Shown: in pieces, positions 10,478 to 23,707 of the stretch | How positions within the stretch are numbered: position 1 is the first letter of the stretch | How the letters are laid out: each line of letters opens with the position of its first letter | NCBI GenBank assembly: GCA_022701365.1 | Contig: JAKUHH010000350.1 | Location: forward strand, 90,832-154,831 | Source: Mycocentrospora acerina | Lineage: Eukaryota; Ascomycota; Dothideomycetes; Pleosporales | Direction: 5' to 3' | Length of the DNA: 64,000 bases | Translations under genes and position numbers: made by a program | The notes under the pieces: model-generated | Databases searched by the model: none | Told to the model about the DNA's origin: nothing | What the model saw: only the letters and a program-made list of their open reading frames with translations

Positions 10478-12314
10478 TTACGGCACCACCCTCTGCGGGT
10501 CCCTAGGGAAGAGACTGCACATGCGGATATTGGGCAAGCCGAGCCAAAACTGCACAATGCGCTCGAGCCCGAATCCTCCTCCAGCATGCGGCGGGCACCC
10601 AAACTTGAAGCAGTCGACGTAGTCCTTTGTGCCTGCGCCGGTAGGGTCAATAGGCGGGTCGTGGCTGCGCATCTGCTTGGCCAGCAGCGCAGAGTCGTGG
10701 ATGCGCTGGGCGCCCGAGCAAATCTCCTGGCCGCGCATAAACATGTCGTACGAGTTGGAGAGGTTGGCGTCGGCGGGCGAGGGCATCGTGTACGCGGGGC
10801 GAATGGCAAGCGGGAACTGGTCGAGCGTGTAAAAGTCCGAGTTGTATTTTTCGAGGACGAGGCGCCCCAGGTGCTTTTCTTGGGGTGTTCTGTCGTTGTG
10901 CATGTCAGTCAGTTGGGAAATGTTTCAAAAAAGAAAGAAAAAAGATTTATCCTCTCCTTGTTCAAGTCTTCTTCTTCTTCTTCCTCTTCTTCTTCATTTT
11001 TTTCGTCTTGTTTTGGGGTAAAGAGATTTCCACATACGTCAAGTCATCATAGTCACCCAGCTCCTCTCCAGCCTCGCGCAGCATCTTGATTCCCTCCTGG
11101 AAGGCGATTCTCGGCACTTTGCCCGACTCGGGGAGCTTAAACTCCTCAATGTGATACACGCCCCTCACCAGATCCGTCTCCTTTTTGTAGCGAGCATTGA
11201 GCTCCTTGAAGATGAACAGCATGAGATCCTCGAGCACGCCCATGACCTCGTGGTAGTTTTCCTGAAACTCCATTTCCAGATCAAGACCCGTAAACTCGGT
11301 CAAATGCCGCGCCGTGTTGGAGTTTTCGGCACGGAAGACGGGGCCAATCTCCATGACCTTTTGGAAGCGCGAGGCAATCAGCATCTGCTTGTAGAACTGC
11401 GGCGACTGCGCAAGGTAGGCGGGGCGGCCAAAGTACTTGAGTTCAAATACGTTGGCGCCACCCTCGGACGCGGCGCCGAGGATCTTGGGCGTGTGCACGA
11501 GGATGAAGCCCTTGCTGGACAAGAATTCCTGGAACAGTGCGCAAACACCACTCTTGATCACAAAGATGGACTGGTTGATCTTGGCCCTCAGGTCGAGCGT
11601 ACGGTTGTTGAGCCGTGTGTTGAGGCTCACGAGCGGTCGCTCGCCGCCTTCCTCCTGCTTTTGCTCTTCCTCGACCGCAGTGTCGGTGGGGAGAGGCCTC
11701 TCGGCATCCTCAACCTGCAGCGGCAACGGCACCTCAGCCTTGGCCTCGATGAACAGCCTCTGCACGTGTATCTCAAAGTCCTTGATTGTGGCGCTCTTGA
11801 TGGGCTCCTTGACACGCTTGACCAGTCCAGTGACGACAAGGGTGCTCTCGGTGCTGATGCCGCCGCAGAACTTGACCATCTGCTTGCTCAGCTTCTCACT
11901 GGCAGCAACGACGGCCTGTACTGTGTTGAGGTCCTGGCGCAGGTTCAGGAAGGCGAGCTTCGCTGACTGGACTCGCGCATTCTCGACCCAGCATCGGAAG
12001 GTGATTTCCTTGTCCTCGTTGGCGGCAGCATCGGCGAGGTTGGCACGGGGTGTGCCTGTGGGCTTGAAGTCGACGGATCCGCAGAGAGGCAGCTCGCCGT
12101 ACGCGCCAGCAGACACGTCGGCAGCGTCAGCGGCCTCCTTCTTCTGGCGCTCGGCAAGTTCGCGAGCCTTGGTGGCCTCCTTCTTGGCTGCCTTCTCCTT
12201 CTCCTTCTGCGCCTTCTTGAGCGCGTTCTTTGTTGGCTGGGCGGGTTGGTCGGACTGCTCGGGCTGCTGGGGGGCGTCACCCGAGGCGGGGGCTACAGGA
12301 GCTGCGTCGGACAT
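10478..12314 (-). CDS. DPS1: Aspartyl-tRNA synthetase, cytosolic
   Basis: Class IIb synthetase that charges tRNA-Asp. Exons are 12314-11038 and 10889-10478, giving 562 aa. A lysine/alanine-rich helical extension (about residues 25-65) precedes the OB-fold anticodon domain, typical of eukaryotic cytosolic AspRS. Motif 2 reads FRAENSNTARHLTEF and motif 3 GGGFGLERIVQFWLG, with the usual end SLFPRDPQRVVP. The intron joins DYDDLT to TPQEKHLG and contains long pyrimidine tracts near its donor side. An upstream in-frame ATG at 12332 would add MRQRLT; 12314 (MSDAAP) is preferred. Confidence 0.95.
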
Positions 12315-12714
12315 GGTGAGGCGTTGACGCAATTGACAGTGTGGTCGTGTGTGGTGTTTTGTGTTTTTACAGAGCGAGGTGGGGTGAGCTCTGAATCACC
12401 GCAGTCGACAGCCCCGCCTCGCCCGTTTAGCGGCGTCATCGCCAAGACGGTTTGGAACCTCGACTGAGCATATTTGACATTAACAATACTACTTCCAATG
12501 CTGCAAATCTCCGTTACCGTCTGCACGCCACGTCTAAGCCCGATGAAGGCTCCCGCCTGCCATGCAAAAAAAACGCCATGCGCCTGATCCCAATGCCCTA
12601 TGCGCTGCCCATGCCATGAAATCAATATAATCACACCCCTTGCGCCGTTCCTACCCATGCTCCTTCACCAAGTCCGTTCCACTAAGAAAAAGACCGATTC
12701 GACAGCAAAATCCC
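12315..12714. other. Promoter of DPS1 and 3' end of KOG1
   Basis: 400 bp between the synthetase start and the KOG1 stop. No coding sequence seen. Confidence 0.6.
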
Positions 12715-15700
12715 TTAGGTAAACGAAGGTGCTCGGCTGGAATTGGTGGTACCGCCTTCCCAAAGCTTGACTGTCTTGAGCGTAGGATGCTTCGGCTCAT
12801 GGCAGGAAAAGATGTTGACATGGTTGTCGTGCAGAGCTGCAGCAGCAATCATGAGACGATGGGGATGGAATGCAGTCGCTGATATTGGCGCCGATCGGTC
12901 GCGAAGAAAGCCCGAGTAGGGTTCGAAGCACGACACAGGCTGGCCGTTGTTGAGATTGAAGATCTTGATACGATGCTTCTGTGTTCCACTGTGACTGTCA
13001 GTATGTCATCCAGATTCTTGGGGTTTCCTAGCACTTACGTTGCAAAGACGGGCGCATGCTCATGGACACTGAGTGTACGTAGATGGTCAGTTGTGGCCTG
13101 TATGGTTCGCACACTCCGGTCCATTCGTATGTCCCACAGCTTGACCTCTCCACTGCGGCAGCCACTGACAAGTTCGCGTTGTCCGCCACGCTGCAGGTGG
13201 ACGTTGGTCACCCATTGCTTGTGTTCTTTCCAGACCTTGACCATGGCACTCGCTGGTTTTTGACGCTGGTCGTAAACCCGCACAGCTCCGTCGCCAAACC
13301 CAGCAACAAACACATCTCCCTCGACTTGATCCGAGGTCAGGGAGGTAATGCATGATCCTGATCGTGCAGGAATATCCTGTTATTATTGTTAGCTTATATC
13401 CCACATCAAGATTTCAGCTTAGTAACTTACACTTGTGCATACTTCTGTCCCTGCGTTCCAAACACGAATAACCTTGACATCACCAGCGACGAGCACCAGG
13501 CCCCTGCCCTGTTGCCAGTCAAAAACAAGGCCCGCGTTCTTGTTACTTGGAACGAGATCCGTCAGGGCTCGGAAAGCAGTCACGAGTTCCGTCTTTGCTT
13601 TTGTGTCGTAATTGCGGAAAATCTTGATAACTCCGTCGGAGGACCCAATCATCAGCAAAGCCTGGTCGTCTTCGTTGATAAAACGAACGTCGGTAATCTT
13701 CGAATCCGCGGGGTTGCCGTTGGAGAAGCAATTGAGCCGGTTGACGGATTTCGAATAGTCAATAATATTGACAGTATCCCGGTTGTCAGTGACTACGAGA
13801 TGATCTTCAAATTGATGGAAACACATCTTCATAGGCTGGCTGAGATTGTCAAAGTAACCACGAGGGACGTCCCATCGGTTCGACACGGCCACCTCCTTAA
13901 GGGGCTGCGTCTCAGCAATGATCTTGTCGTTGCGATTCCTCCGCCAGAGTCTACCGTTGTAGTCGGTGCTGCCGGGTTCATCGGCTTCCGTCGGTTTCAT
14001 TTGTGGTTCACGGAAGTACTCCACTGACCATTCGAAGAAGACACTTTTGAGCGGTATCTCTGGCTTTTCACTCAGGTTCCTCGTCTTGAACCCCCTCGAT
14101 TCCGGTTCCCCTTCAACGTGGTACTTTTCTGGCGTTTGAGGACGTGAGTCTGCACCGGAGCCTATCGAATCGTCGCCCTTGGCTCTCCCTGAACCTTTTT
14201 GGGGAGAATTGGTCGAGTCATGTCCAGCCCAAAGATTTTTCAGGGAAGCACCAACACTTGTCGATTTCCGAATGCCTCCAAAGAGTGATAGGTATCCCGA
14301 CTCCTTTGTGGGTGTAGGTGGAGTTGTAGTCATCTGCTGGGTTGGCTTTTCTTCCTGTGCACGGCGGGTAGGACGAGGGGCGATGCTCTTTTTCAGGCTT
14401 TCATTAAACTGTGAATGAACAAATTTGGCAAGCGGGGAATCGAGGAGTGCGATCAGAATGTAATCCACGACAATTCCAGCGTCCATGGCGATCTCGGGAT
14501 GAGGATCAACAGACATGACTAAAACCTCTTTCCAGATGGCAGAGTAGATGGTATTCTGCGAGCAAGAGTTTGGCGATGTAGGACCACCATCGCTTGTTGT
14601 CGGTCGCGACTTGACGTGTATACCATCGTTGTGTTTGTCTTCTGTTTGAATCGAAGAGTTGGGATTCGTCTCCTCTGTGAATTGCTCGAACGCGGCGACA
14701 ACGAAGCGAGCCTTGTAACGCGCAATGAAAGTAGAGAAGAATATCAGCAGTTCTCTCCGTACCATACTGTTGCCATCCATGGTCATGACAAGCACCATGG
14801 ATGCGATTGACTCTTCAATGTTGGCAACTTGAGCAGTGACATCTCGGATGCCTAGAAAGGACGTCAATGCATGCAGCATTGCGGCTCTGACCTCGGCGAC
14901 TGGATCAATGACAAGCTCACACAACCGCTCATGTGCCATGCAGCGAATTCCCACCCACTTTGCGTCTTCGTAGTTGACCCACAGTTTGCTTAGGCAAAGA
15001 GACGACCACTGTCGCAGCAAAGGATTCTGCATGTCTTTCAGGTGGTCCAAGCAGCTCTCTACCAGCTCGGAACTCAACGACGCACGCTGTCCTTGGTTGT
15101 AGTCCTTGCAAAACATGGAGATGATAAAGGCACACATTGCTCGGTGCTCGCTAGCGTTTTGGATGGGAATGCCTGTGCCATGTCAGCTTTCTGGACGGAT
15201 ATCGTGTCAAGGACGAACAAACCTGAGTTGGGGTTGAATATGTTGATAAAGTATTGGTAGCCGTTGTCTTTGAGGAGATCCGCCTGGCAGGATTGGTCCA
15301 CGGCTAGGATGCGAGCCCATATAAAGACCATGACAGGTTTGAGTTCATTTGCCTGCGATTGGAGGAGTTTTAGCACGTATGGAAAGATGCCAATGCTCAA
15401 CGCGAGATTGACAGCCCATGGGCCATGATCAAGGAAACTCGACAAAAGGATGAGCGCACGAAGGCGATGGACCTGACTGAGGAGGACTTGCAGCACAATG
15501 GGCAGTTGCTCTGGTATCTTTTGTTCTACGGCGCCCTGGGTTAGGTAGACCTCAAAGGCGGTCAACTGCTCGGCAAAGAACTCGGAGTGCTTGTACTGGT
15601 ACTCTTTTTCACCGCGAGCCTCGGCTTGAAGGTCGGGCAGCTGGGCCAAGATGAGCTCAACAGCAAGGTCCCAGCTCCGCCACAGCGGATGGTCATGTGT

Positions 15701-17229
15701 CTGGGGGATTTCAGGGTGGGAAATGGGATTGCAGTGGTACACGCGCATGATGCGTTGTGCTAGGAGGTAGTTGCGGAAGAGTGCAGCGACCATCAAATCT
15801 TGACGAAACAGCTTCTTAAACAGAGGCTTGGACAGGGAGTTCCAGGCAATCGTGTCCGTAATGGCAGTGAAGATCCAGTTCAGCTCGCCAATGGGCGTCC
15901 TGCGCTCAGAGACTTTGCCGGGGATATTGTGAGCGTCTCGCAGGCCTACTTTGCTTGGGAGGGGATTTTGCAGAATGAAGAAGCGCACGGCCATGGTGAT
16001 GGGGTCCGTCAGACAAGCCGTGAAGATGTCTGCAGGCAATTCGGGGTTTGTGGGCAGAGACTCTTTTTCCCTGCAAGCCGCCAGATGGATGCAGTCGCTG
16101 AAATCGACATACTCGACATTGGCGTCCCGTCGTCGGGCCTCCTCAAACTCGGTCTGATGCTTCTCGGCAAACCTGTTGAAGTTGCTGATGATGATGCCAG
16201 CGTCGGAGCAGTCGTAGACGAACAGACTGGGGGCGCCAATCCAACTCTGCAGATCGTAGAGCGACAGGGGTATGTACTGGGTGTAGTTGCGGTTGAAGAC
16301 CCATATTTCACCCGAGGACGTCGGTTTGGGGACGCCGTGGCCGTTGTAGTGGAAGAGGACTCGCTCGTTGCGGGCATTGCGGCGCAGCGTGGATGTGTAT
16401 TTTCTGGTTTCCTCGGTGGTTGGGTCGAGCAGGAGCTTGTATCGTGTTCGCATGCTCAGCTGCTCGTATTGCGTCTGCAGGGCCTTGCCAATCTGGTTCA
16501 TGGGAGTGTGCCCCGGCGTCTGGGATGTGACGGTCGGGTCGATCCAGCACTCTTCCTTGGCGCATGGGTTTGTTTTGATGACGTCGGGCGGGTCGACGCC
16601 AATGTTCAGGCACATGGCGAGGACGGCAGAGACGGTCTTGAGCCGGTCGCGCATGCGCCACTCCTGGATGGGGAAGGCGCTGGCCTCGCTCTTGGGGTGA
16701 CCGCCCGTCTCGTGCTTCTTGTCTGTGTAGTACATGAAGAAGTTCTGTCGCAAGCGGTCAGTCTCGTGCGTGGGCAGCCTAGCGACTGGAGCGCTCAACG
16801 CACCGAAGTCAGCATGTTGCTGTACTCCTCCGAGTTCAGCTGGTCGTCCCAGCCGTGGCGTATCTTGAAGTGGCCGTCGGTGCTGGCCTCGTCGGTGCTC
16901 GCGGGCGAGGGCGCGTGGTGGCGCGGCCCAAAGTCGCTCCTGGCGCGGGCAAGGCTTGGGCGTGCAGAGGACATGCTGGCCGAGGAGGGGTGCGTGGGCG
17001 GCTGGGGCCTGGCGGCGCTGGCGTTGGTGGGCGTGGTGTGGGTGGTGGGCGTGGATGGAGTGGTGTGAGTGGTGTGAGCGGTGGGAGCGGCGGCGGGGGG
17101 CGGGGGCTGCGAGTCGTCCATGGCGGGAGCAGCAGGAGCAGCAGGAGCAGCAGCAGCTGGGGGCGGGACGGGGGCGTGAGAGGCGAGGGGGTTTGGCAGC
17201 GGCGCGTTGCTGGCGTTTGCGCTTCTCAT
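12715..17229 (-). CDS. KOG1: Kog1/raptor, TORC1 scaffold subunit
   Basis: Raptor homologue that presents substrates to TOR kinase in TORC1 at the vacuole. Exons are 17229-16804, 16744-15223, 15172-13431, 13376-13039 and 12988-12715, giving 1433 aa. The first about 140 residues are Ala/Pro/Ser/Thr-rich and disordered. The raptor N-terminal caspase-like domain begins NFFMYYTDKKHETGGH. It keeps the pseudo-dyad His in HYNGHGVPKP (H278) and Cys in FVYDCSDAG (C321). HEAT-type helices follow (about 450-850). After a Ser/Pro-rich linker, a C-terminal WD40 propeller includes VAGFGDGAVRVYDQR and SGCRSGEVKLWDIR. Splice joins such as EVCTS-DIPARSGSC are in frame. Its promoter, shared with KelA, carries a CACGTG-rich repeat array. 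Confidence 0.96.
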
Positions 17230-18034
17230 GTTGAGCTGGGACGGGAGCGAGGAAAGCCAGTGCTCCCGGCAGCGCCCATGTCGAGGTGTTATAGAGGGCG
17301 GGGGCTGTAGAGGGCGATGAGCTGGCGGCGAGAGGCGCGGTGAGCAAAAGGGCAGCTGTAGCAGCAGCAGCAGTGGCAGGCGTGGTCGCAGCAGCAGCGG
17401 CAGAATCCCTCCACACCGGCACCAGACCAGCTTCGCGAGCTGGCCGCCTAGCCGCAACGGGCGCGGTCAGCAAGCTGGCGCGCGGGGCACGTGATGTGTA
17501 TCCCAGCACGAGGCCATGGATGCGGATGTGTCGTTGGGCACGTGACGTTGACTGTGTATGCGGTTGTGTGTGCCAGCGCGCACGTGACACACCCCCAGCA
17601 CAAGGCCATGCATGCCATTGCACGTATCAGCGGGCACGTGACATATCCCCAGCACAAGGATGCACTGCACGTGTCAGCATTCACGTGACGCCCACCCCCC
17701 AGCACAAGGCCATGTATGCACTGCATGTGTCAGCGGCCTGCAGCCAATGGGCGGCGCAACGGGCGAGCACCGCCGTCAACGGTGAGAGTTAAGGGGTGCG
17801 CGCGGCGAAAGGGCAGGCGGGTCGACAGTCGAACCCGACTCCCACACGCGTCTGCCCTGGCTCCAAGCTCCACGCCTCCACGCCCGGCCCACGACATGCC
17901 CCGTCCCGTGTGAAGCTGTCAACGTCTGAACCGCCGCCTCGCCCGCTGCTCTGCTCGCTGCCCATCCCGCCCACGCCCTCGCCCTCGCCCTCCTCGCCGT
18001 CTCCGTTGCGCGCATGCGTGCTTGAGCCGCCGCC
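17230..18034. promoter_or_regulatory. Divergent KOG1/KelA promoter with repeat array
   Basis: 805 bp between start codons. The KOG1-proximal part is GCA/GCT-rich. The middle (17488-17735) is a degenerate array with six CACGTG hexamers. The KelA-proximal part is C-rich, with a CCAAT-type pentamer in CAGCCAATGGG near 17744. Confidence 0.7.
17488..17735. repeat. Degenerate tandem array carrying six CACGTG boxes
   Basis: CACGTG occurs at 17488, 17539, 17581, 17635, 17668 and 17682. Between them AGCACAAGGCCATG-like cores recur near 17505, 17597, 17651 and 17701, and TGCACGTGTCAGC-like segments near 17619, 17666 and 17722. The last units are about 50-54 bp apart, so this is a decayed tandem repeat. 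Confidence 0.8.
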
Positions 18035-21000
18035 ATGTCCTTCCTCTTCGGCAAGAAGAACAAGCAGCCGTCCAGCGCCCTGCCGCCTGCCGTGCGCGGC
18101 ATCTCGTCGTCCAACGGCCAGGACGCGCCGCCAGCCTCGCTCAATGGCGCCCTGCGCGACGCCGACAAGACTCGCCCCGGCCCCCAGGCCCCGCCCGTCC
18201 AGCAGCCCTCGCAGCCGCCGTCGCAGCCGCCGTCGCAGACACCCACGCCCGGCGGGAGCGTCAACACCTCGCTCAGTTCGCTGCAGGCGCCCGCCAGCCA
18301 GACGCCGCCCGAGCCCAAGGTGTCGCGCGAGCGGCCAGATGCCAGCATCCAGCCACACAATGCGCCCCAGACGGCCAGGATCGCCGGCGCCCCCCAAGAC
18401 TCGCCCTATCCCTGGTCCTCACGCCGCCTCAACTTCACCGGAGGCAACCCGTTCCCCCGCTACGGCGCCGCCATCAACGCAACCGCCTCCAAGGATGGCA
18501 CCATCTACCTCATGGGCGGCTTGGTCGGCGGCGCAACCGTCAAGGGCGACCTCTGGCTGACCGAGATGGGCAACGGCAGCATGGCCTGCTACCCCATCTC
18601 CACCACCGGCGACGGTCCCGGGCCCCGTGTCGGCCATGCCAGTCTGCTCGTCGGCAACGCCTTCATCGTCTTTGGCGGCGACACCAAGCTGGCCGACAAC
18701 GACGACCTCGACGACACGCTGTACCTCTTAAACACCTGTGAGTTGCTTGCCTGTCCGCTGCAACACCCACTCCCACTCCCACTCCCTCTCCCTCTCTCCC
18801 TCTCCCCTCTACCTGCTGGCCTGACACGATGCAGCAACAAAGCACTGGTCGCGAGCACTGCCGCAGGGCCCCCGGCCAACCGGGCGTTATGGACACACAC
18901 TGAACATCCTGGGCTCCAAAATCTACATCTTTGGTGGCCAGGTCGAGGGCTTCTTCTTCAACGACCTGGTCGCCTTTGACCTAAACTCGCTGCAGTCGTC
19001 AGCGAGCCGCTGGGAGGTCCTGCTCCCAAACACAAAGGACCGCGCTTCTCCCCATGGCAGCTCGCCGCCAGCCCGTACCAACCACTCCGTCATCACGTGG
19101 AATGACAAGTTGTATCTGTATGCACACACCCTCCTTCATCTGCGCCGCTTGCTCCGCTAACATCACCTCTAGCTTTGGCGGCACCGACGGCGTTACCTGG
19201 TTCAACGATGTCTGGACCTACGAGCCACGCTCCAACACCTGGACTGAGCTTGACTGCATTGGATACATCCCAGTCGCCCGCGAGGGCCATTCTGCCGCAC
19301 TAGTAAACGACACCATGTACATCTTTGGCGGCCGCACACAGGACGGAGTCGACCTGGGGGATCTGGCCGCCTTCCGCATATCGTCACGGCGATGGTACAT
19401 GTTCCAAAACATGGGACACTCTCCCTCGGCACGGTCAGGCCACAGCATGACTGCATTTGGAAAACACATTGTGGTCCTGGCTGGCGAGCCAAGCTCTTCT
19501 GTCAGCGACAGGAACGAACTGAGCATGGCCTATATTCTCGATACCTCCAAGATCAGATACCCGCCAAACGAGAGTGCACTACCCCAGCAAGCAATCAATC
19601 TGCCGCAGAAGCCGATTGGAGCAGAGAGAAACAATAGCACCCAAGGTAGAGCAGGTTCGGCCCCAGGCCGCGAGAGCATGGTGTCCGCACCCCCGCAATT
19701 CCGGGCCCCGGACGCAGCACCCAATGGTGTGGGGGGTGCGCCTGGATCGCGACTGCCTCGTGCAGCTGGGCAAGTCCCATCAGGCCCTCCGCAGTTCCAA
19801 CAGCCTCCCCAGCCAAGGCCTAATGACGCCGGCGCACAAGTCGTGACTAACCCACGGACCAAGACTCCGACCAAAGGAGAACGCGCATTTGGGCCGCACG
19901 TTGACACTGGGGCTGCAGCTTCACTCAACAGAGGCAACCTGTCACCAACAACACGAGACGCTCCCTCCACTGTCGACATGCACCGAAAAGCCTCTGATGC
20001 AGTCAGTCCCATTGCACTAAAACAGTCAATGGAAACGTCGCGATCAGGCAGCATAGCATCGAGAACCACGTCAAGGTCACATCGGCAACAGCTTTCGCAA
20101 GAAAGTGTCGAGCAGATAGCCCCTAGAAGATCAAATGAAGCCCAACACCAGCCTGCCGCGAGTCGCGAACTAGAACCACAAACCATGGCGAGATCTATCC
20201 CCATGTCGCCCGTAATCGACCAACGGAATAACGAATTGGCCCAGGAACTCGAGATTGTCAAGGGCCGCAATGCATGGTACGCATCAGAACTTGCCCTCGC
20301 CCGTAAAGCAGGGTATAATCCCGGACCTTCTTCAAGCCCCGTCTTTGATGAGCGTTCAGTCGAGTCATTTCGTGACGAGGACAGACCCTTGCTGGAGGCT
20401 CTTCTTAAGATGAAAACCGAACTCGAGCGTGTGCAGGCATCAATCAAATCTCAGGGCAACGAAGCTGCCAAAAAGATTGCAGACGTCGAAAGGCAGCGAG
20501 ATTCTGCTGTCAGTGAGGCCATATACGCAAAGACTAAGCTGGCCGCGCATGGCGGTGGCAGTCAAGGCGGAACCCCTCTGTTGGATGGAGCTCGAAGTAC
20601 CGGTACTCCCGACATGGATCGTCTAAACGACGTCAACCGCCGTTTGGCTGCGTCGTTGGCCTCACAAAGCGATCTATCTGCAAAGGTAGAGAGATTGACA
20701 CAGGAAATACAGTCGGAACGAAAAGCAAAACAGCTGGCCGAGGAGACGGCAGAAGCCGCCCAGAGCCGTGTACAAGAGTTGGATTCCACCCGACAAAAGG
20801 CGTCCGCTGAGTTTGAAAGCTTGCGTGCCGAGTTGCACGAAGCTGAACGCGTGGCTAGGGAAGTCTCTGCCAGCGCAGCAGAAGCAGAAGCGTCGTCGAA
20901 GCTGTTGGCGATTGATAAACAAGAACTGAGCGCCAGAGTTGCCCGAATGTCTGAGGAGTCGAGAAGTCACACCATTACCCTCAAGTCTTTACGCGATGCG

Positions 21001-22686
21001 GTGGCTGCATCCGCGGAGAGGTCCGTGTTATTGGAGAGGCAGCTTGAGGAGGATAGGGCTCAAGGCGACAGCCTTCGACAGAAGCTGGCACAGCTTCGCG
21101 CCGAGCATGAGGCTCGCACGACTGAACTCGAGTCGTCAACCCAAAAGCTTCGTGACGCTGAGCAGCTCGCAGAAAGGCATGCCGAGGAAGCGCGCCATCA
21201 CCGAGAAGCGGTCCTTACCGGGCTCGGAAACCTGTCCAATGATCGCGGTATTGGCGAAAACGCCATGGACGAGCGTGTTACAATACTCCGACAACAGGCC
21301 GAGGCTGCAGGTTCTTTGGCACGCAAGAACCAGGCAGCCGCTGATCAAGCCTCTGAGAAACTCCGCCGTGCAGAGGAGAGGATAGCGGGCCTCGAGGCTT
21401 ACCAAGAACAGTCAAGCCGCGAGGGCCTTACGATCAGAAAGCAGTTGCAACAAGCAATGCGCGATATGCAAACGTCCGAGGGTGAAAAGGTGGAGTTGCG
21501 CCAGCAATATGAGCGACTACGCCTAGAGAGCAACGCCTTTGAAGTACAACTCAGAACACTCAAGAATCTTCTGGAAGAACGAGGCGTCAATCCGGCTGAT
21601 GCCCGTCGCTCCAGGGTGTTGGAGAGTCCAAACTCACGATTTGGTACCCCTGACCTCAATCGTGTGAGGGAGCTGGAGCAGCAGATTGAGTCGATGAACA
21701 AAGCGCACGACGAGTTACGAGGCGCTTTCGACCAACGCGAGCATGAAGTCAGCAAGGATTGGGAAGAGAAGTTGCAAGCCTTGCACAATGATCATCAGGC
21801 TGCCGTCAAATACCTTCGCGGAACAGAGAAGATGCTTGCAAAGATGAAGCAGGAGCTAGATCGTTACAAGAATGCGAATATTAAGCTCGAGGAGGAGCTT
21901 TCGCAGACCAGGGAAGTCACACACAATTCCACGGCAGAGCGGGCAAAGGAATGGGAAGCGGAACGATCATCTTTCCAGACCAAGTTGTCCAGCTTGCAGG
22001 AGGACATGACCAAGTCTGTTTCTCGTCTCGAAACCGAGCTCTCCACCTTACAGTCCGAGTTGGTCTCCTCCCGTGGTGCAGCCGAAGTGGCAGCAAAAAA
22101 TGCAAAGCAGGCCACGGCTGCGGCTGATCAGTCTCGTACTGATCTAGAGTCACTTCGCCGCCAGTACACGCTGGTGGAAGAGCGTGCACGCGAAGCCGAA
22201 AACCGCGTGCAAACTTTCCTTCATCAATTTGAGACATCGGTAGACAATTACCGTCGCCAGTCACAAGTACCGATGGAGAGTGTAAACGGAGACCACCACA
22301 TCCGCCACCGCACACACGACAGCGTCGCTTCAGCCGAGTCACTCTATAGTCGCAACGATGGGTCTAGCACTCCCGAAGCTACGAACCGGCCGGCCTCGGC
22401 GGCAACACGCAACTCGATGGCTCTAGACAATCTCGCCTCGGAGCTGGACGCGCTGAGAAGCCACTGGGAAACAACAAACAAAGCCTATCGCCTCAGCGAC
22501 CGATTCGATTTTGAGCGCACGCCCACAAACGACCGAGACAATTCAGCCGAGTTGCTTGCCCAGTGGAGACCGCGCATGGATACCGCGCATGCCGACGACG
22601 CGAAAACGGACAAGCAAAACACGCACACGGGTCAACTGTGGTCGTCGACGACCTCATCTACAACACTACCGAACGCATCATCATGA
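18035..22686 (+). CDS. kelA: Kelch-repeat cell-end marker (KelA/Tea1 family)
   Basis: Polarity landmark carried on microtubule plus ends to hyphal tips. Exons are 18035-18737, 18835-19117 and 19173-22686, giving 1499 aa. It starts MSFLFGKKNKQ, then a Pro-rich region. The kelch propeller (about 125-480) has repeats such as YGAAINA-IYLMGGLVGG, VGHASLLVGNAFIVFGGD, YGHTLNILGSKIYIFGGQ and DKLYLFGGTDGVTWFNDVW, the last crossing intron 2. A low-complexity linker (about 490-670) follows. Then comes a very long coiled coil (about 680-1350) of heptad-like Glu/Lys/Leu/Ala sequence, as in Tea1. Divergent from KOG1. The tail is Ser/Thr-rich. Confidence 0.93.
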
Positions 22687-23165
22687 TCTGCTTTTGATTT
22701 AATTTAAGAAAAAAGAAATTCCCCCCCTTCTCGGTTTGGGATATAACGTCTAATGTGTTGAAACTGGATCATGGCTATTGCAAATCTTTTATGGGATGGG
22801 AAAGATGGGAAAGATGGGCCAGGCTGGACTGTACTGTACTGGGCTGGTAATGGACAAAGAAGACTATTTGGATACGAAGCGTCGTCGAATTAATTGCTTG
22901 TTTTTTGTTTGGTTTTTTTTTTACACATACAACATCTTCTTCTTCTTTTTCTCTTTTTTTTCATCTCCTCCACATTCCGCTGGATCTTACCTTCTACCAC
23001 TCCCTCCCTCCCTCCTTTAGCTGGCCTCTAAGCGGGTATTTTGGTGGTTTTTTTCTCCTCTTCTTTTCTAAACCTCTCTTTTTCTCTCTCTCTCTTCATT
23101 TCTTGGGGGAGAGAAGTAAAAAAAACTCCGTCTTTTTAGATGGCTTTTTGTCGCTCTCTTAGATG

Positions 23166-23195
23166 GGCTGGCTGGCTGGCTGGCTGGCTGGCCAG
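23166..23195. repeat. GGCT tetranucleotide microsatellite
   Basis: About six GGCT copies, ending in a GGCCAGC inverted end. Confidence 0.85.
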
Positions 23196-23669
23196 CAGAC
23201 AGATGGGCTGGGCTGGGTTGGGCAGGGCTATGTCGTACTCGCCGTATATATTATACCATTACCGTTACCATTTCCACTACTGCTGCTGCTGTTGCTACTT
23301 CTGCTACTACCTCATGTGGACTTGTCTTGTCTAGTCGAATGTACTTGCTTCTTCTCCCCAGTTTCTTCCCCGTTTCTTCTTCTTCTCCTTCTCGGGTATG
23401 TATCTGTGTATCTGTGTATCTATATCTGTGTTTCTATTACCTTGTAGATATAACATGCAACATGTGATTATCCCCACTCACTTATACTCTTCCAACCCCC
23501 GGGTACTTGAACTGATGTTACCATTATTATTATTATTATTATATACCGTGTCAAACCCCCTCCCCGACTAGACTGACAGTCAAAAAGACGAGGATGTGAG
23601 ACACTTGTTCTAATCTTACTATTCTTCTTCTTTTATATAGTATAGTATAGTATAGCCTGTATAGTTCTA

Positions 23670-23707
23670 GAGAAGAAGAAGAAGAAGAAGAAGAAGAAGA
23701 AGAAGAA
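23670..23707. repeat. GAA trinucleotide microsatellite
   Basis: About twelve AGA/GAA copies, directly preceded by a short TATAG array near 23636-23655. Confidence 0.9.

Noticed and set aside
10088..11089. 333-codon plus-strand frame after RRP40
   Set aside because: Runs through the RRP40 3' spacer, a microsatellite and antisense AspRS motif 3; not a gene.
15800..17068. 422-codon plus-strand frame across KOG1
   Set aside because: Antisense to the raptor N-terminal domain; the minus-strand reading has clear family motifs, this one has none.
17701..17760. KOG1/KelA repeat array as an extension of the SSZ1 intron repeat
   Set aside because: The cores differ (CACGTGAC/AGCACAAGG against GATGACAGAATGTGTACC); only short TG/CA words are shared.
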